7,079 bases of DNA from NCBI GenBank assembly GCA_029937135.1, contig JAPYQX010000156.1, positions 1 to 7,079 on the forward strand. The letters run 5' to 3'. A program made the position numbers and the translations under genes. The DNA comes from Nitrospinota bacterium (lineage in GTDB: Bacteria > UBA8248). Below the pieces are notes generated by a model, which worked only from the letters and a program-made list of their open reading frames with translations, was not told the DNA's origin and did no database searches. Of the stretch, positions 5,840 through 7,079 are shown in pieces (position 1 is the first letter of the stretch; the number at the start of each line of letters is the position of its first letter).

Positions 5840-6658
5840 GTGAGTGAAGATTTGTTCAGCATTGCCGATACGGTTGTCGTTATCACGGGCGGCCTGGGCC
5901 AGCTCGGACGGCGGTATACGCAGACGCTCGTGGCCCGTGGAGCGCGGGTTGCTATTTTCGATCTTGGCGTCGAGGGGACCCGCCTTCCGCCCGACCTGGT
6001 TCAAGCGCAGGATGCTGGGCGCCTGATGGTTCTCGAGGCGGACGTAACCGACCGCGGAAGTCTTGAGACCGCGCTTGGCCGTGTTGAGAGCGAGTGGGAT
6101 ATCCCGGACGGTCTCATCAACAACGCGGCGCTGGACTCTCCTCCTGATGCCCCTGTGGAGGAAAACGGCCCGTTCGAGACATATCCAGAGGCATCCTGGG
6201 ACAAAGTGATGTCCGTGAACGTGAAAGGTGTCTTCCAAACCTGCCAGGTGATCGGTGGGCGCATGGCTCAGGCGGGTCGGGGTTCCATCATCAATGTGTC
6301 CTCGATTTACGGCCTTGTTTCTCCGGATCAAGGCTTGTATGCCTATCGAAGAGAGGCCGGCGACAATTTTTTCAAGCCGGTCGCCTACTCGGCTTCCAAA
6401 TCGGCGCTGTTCAATCTGACCCGCTACCTGGCGACCTACTGGGGCGGGAAAGGGGTGCGGGTCAACACTGTCACCTTCGGCGGCGTGTTTAACGATCAAG
6501 ACGAGAATTTCCTGAGAAACTATAACGGGCGGGTCCCTCTCGGGCGGATGGCGCGGCCTGAGGATTATGAAGGCGCAATCGTGTTTCTTCTTTCGGGGGC
6601 CTCATCTTATATGACCGGCTCCAACCTGGTCATCGACGGTGGGTGGACGGCATGGTGA
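5840..6658 (+). CDS. Short-chain dehydrogenase/reductase (SDR) oxidoreductase
   Basis: A 272-residue NAD(P)-dependent oxidoreductase starting at GTG. The cofactor loop is TGGLGQLG (16-23). This TGxxGxxG spacing differs from the classical TGxxxGxG and is common in SDRs of glycan loci. Further motifs are NNAA (94-97), the active-site serine in NVSS (S155), and the catalytic pair YSASK with Y183 and K187. Ser and Tyr are 28 residues apart, about 15 more than usual, because of an insertion containing SIYGLVSPDQ and a Tyr/Arg-rich loop. The end, SYMTGSNLVIDGGWTAW, is the standard SDR C-terminus. It resembles PtmA-like SDRs from flagellin-glycan loci by eye. The gene lies 42 bases after the HAD gene and 10 bases before the aldehyde dehydrogenase, so the three are probably co-transcribed. 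It likely acts on the hydroxyl or keto group of a sugar precursor; the exact step is unknown. Confidence 0.93.
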   Translation: MSEDLFSIADTVVVITGGLGQLGRRYTQTLVARGARVAIFDLGVEGTRLPPDLVQAQDAGRLMVLEADVTDRGSLETALGRVESEWDIPDGLINNAALDSPPDAPVEENGPFETYPEASWDKVMSVNVKGVFQTCQVIGGRMAQAGRGSIINVSSIYGLVSPDQGLYAYRREAGDNFFKPVAYSASKSALFNLTRYLATYWGGKGVRVNTVTFGGVFNDQDENFLRNYNGRVPLGRMARPEDYEGAIVFLLSGASSYMTGSNLVIDGGWTAW

Positions 6659-6660
6659 GG
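6655..6660 (+). promoter_or_regulatory. Shine-Dalgarno site of the aldehyde dehydrogenase gene
   Basis: GTGAGG overlaps the SDR stop codon and lies 8 bases before the ATG at 6669, tying translation of the two genes together. Confidence 0.5.
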
Positions 6661-6668
6661 TTTCGGAA

Positions 6669-7079
6669 ATGGTAGTTGAACAATTGCCTCGGGAGATCCC
6701 GAACTGGATCGGCGGCGAGCAGCTTTCCGCCGCGGACGGCAAGGTGTTTGAAAAGCTGAATCCGGCCACCGGCGCCCGGATGTGCATGAGCGCCCGTTCG
6801 GGAGTGGTAGACGTCCGGGAAGCGGTTGCGGCGGCGAAGCGGAGCCAGCCCGCCTGGGCGGAGCGCACGCCCGTGGAACGGGGCCGCATTCTCCTCGATG
6901 TGGCGACAGCGATGCGCGGGCGGCAAAAAGATATCGCCGATGTGGTGGCGGAGGAGACCGGAAAATCTCCGGGAGAAGCGTTCGGCGAGACCGGCGGAGC
7001 TATTCAACTGGCCGAGTTTTTCGCTGGAGAAGGGATGCGCATGTACGGGCGCACCCTGACGAGTGGCACGCCCCACAAA
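6669..7079 (+). CDS. Aldehyde dehydrogenase family protein, N-terminal part (runs off the window)
   Basis: The frame stays open from the ATG at 6669 to the last base, giving 137 residues of what should be a protein of about 480-500. The N-terminal ALDH landmarks are present: NWIGGE (12-17), the beta-strand and NPATG turn (FEKLNPATG, 27-35), the helix with AVAAAKRSQPAWAE (52-65), the TPVERGRIL turn (67-75), and EETGKSPGEA (95-104), which in the family is usually E-x-GK-p-x-x-E-A. The NAD-binding glycine motif, catalytic cysteine and glutamate lie beyond the edge and cannot be checked. Family members oxidise an aldehyde to a carboxylic acid with NAD(P)+. Its position 10 bases behind the SDR suggests a two-step alcohol to aldehyde to acid conversion, or a role in making an acyl donor; this is inference. 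Codon use is strongly GC-rich. Confidence 0.9.
   Translation, partial: MVVEQLPREIPNWIGGEQLSAADGKVFEKLNPATGARMCMSARSGVVDVREAVAAAKRSQPAWAERTPVERGRILLDVATAMRGRQKDIADVVAEETGKSPGEAFGETGGAIQLAEFFAGEGMRMYGRTLTSGTPHK

Noticed and set aside
5807..6499. Open frame of about 230 codons on the minus strand opposite the SDR gene
   Set aside because: It is antisense to a complete SDR with all catalytic motifs, and its translation is low-complexity and unlike any family I know.

Overview
This window reads as part of a bacterial surface-glycan (capsule, O-antigen or flagellar-glycan) biosynthesis locus built around a nonulosonic (sialic-acid-like) acid synthase. All supported genes lie on the + strand and are closely packed: the tail of an unrecognised protein (2-508), an MsbA/PglK-type ABC exporter or flippase (604-2325), a PIG-L/LmbE-type N-deacetylase (about 2365-3216), a class I SAM methyltransferase (3306-4082), a NeuB-family synthase (4206-5261), a KdsC-like HAD phosphatase (5258-5797), an SDR oxidoreductase (5840-6658) and the first 137 codons of an aldehyde dehydrogenase that runs off the right edge (6669-7079). 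I see no RNA gene, CRISPR array, insertion sequence or phage gene.

The organism is probably a Gram-negative bacterium, judged from the pathway type and clear Shine-Dalgarno sites. Nothing here fixes the taxon. Base composition is uneven: the 3' part of the methyltransferase gene is distinctly AT-rich, while the SDR and aldehyde dehydrogenase genes are GC-rich. This suggests a locus assembled from parts of different origin, as is common for surface-polysaccharide regions.

Left part (1-2325): the first frame is open to the window edge, and its first residues resemble the end of a CapA-type domain, so it is probably the 3' end of a larger gene. Between it and the ABC gene, two mini-ORFs of 16 and 15 codons are chained by stop/start overlaps into the ABC start. 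Middle (2326-4205): a deacetylase and a methyltransferase, both plausible tailoring enzymes for an amino sugar, followed by a 123-base spacer and a strong ribosome binding site. Right part (4206-7079): neuB and the HAD gene overlap by 4 bases, and SDR and aldehyde dehydrogenase follow with gaps of 42 and 10 bases, which looks like one transcription unit.

Working model (inference): NeuB condenses PEP with a hexose derivative, possibly phosphorylated; the HAD enzyme removes the phosphate; the SDR and aldehyde dehydrogenase carry out redox steps on the sugar or its precursor; the PIG-L enzyme and methyltransferase tailor the N-acyl or hydroxyl groups; and the ABC protein moves a lipid-linked glycan across the inner membrane. 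The most specific oddity is that the SAF domain of this NeuB has Ser315 where by-eye alignment with Neisseria meningitidis NeuB places Arg314, the residue that contacts the substrate N-acetyl group. The accepted sugar may therefore not be ManNAc.
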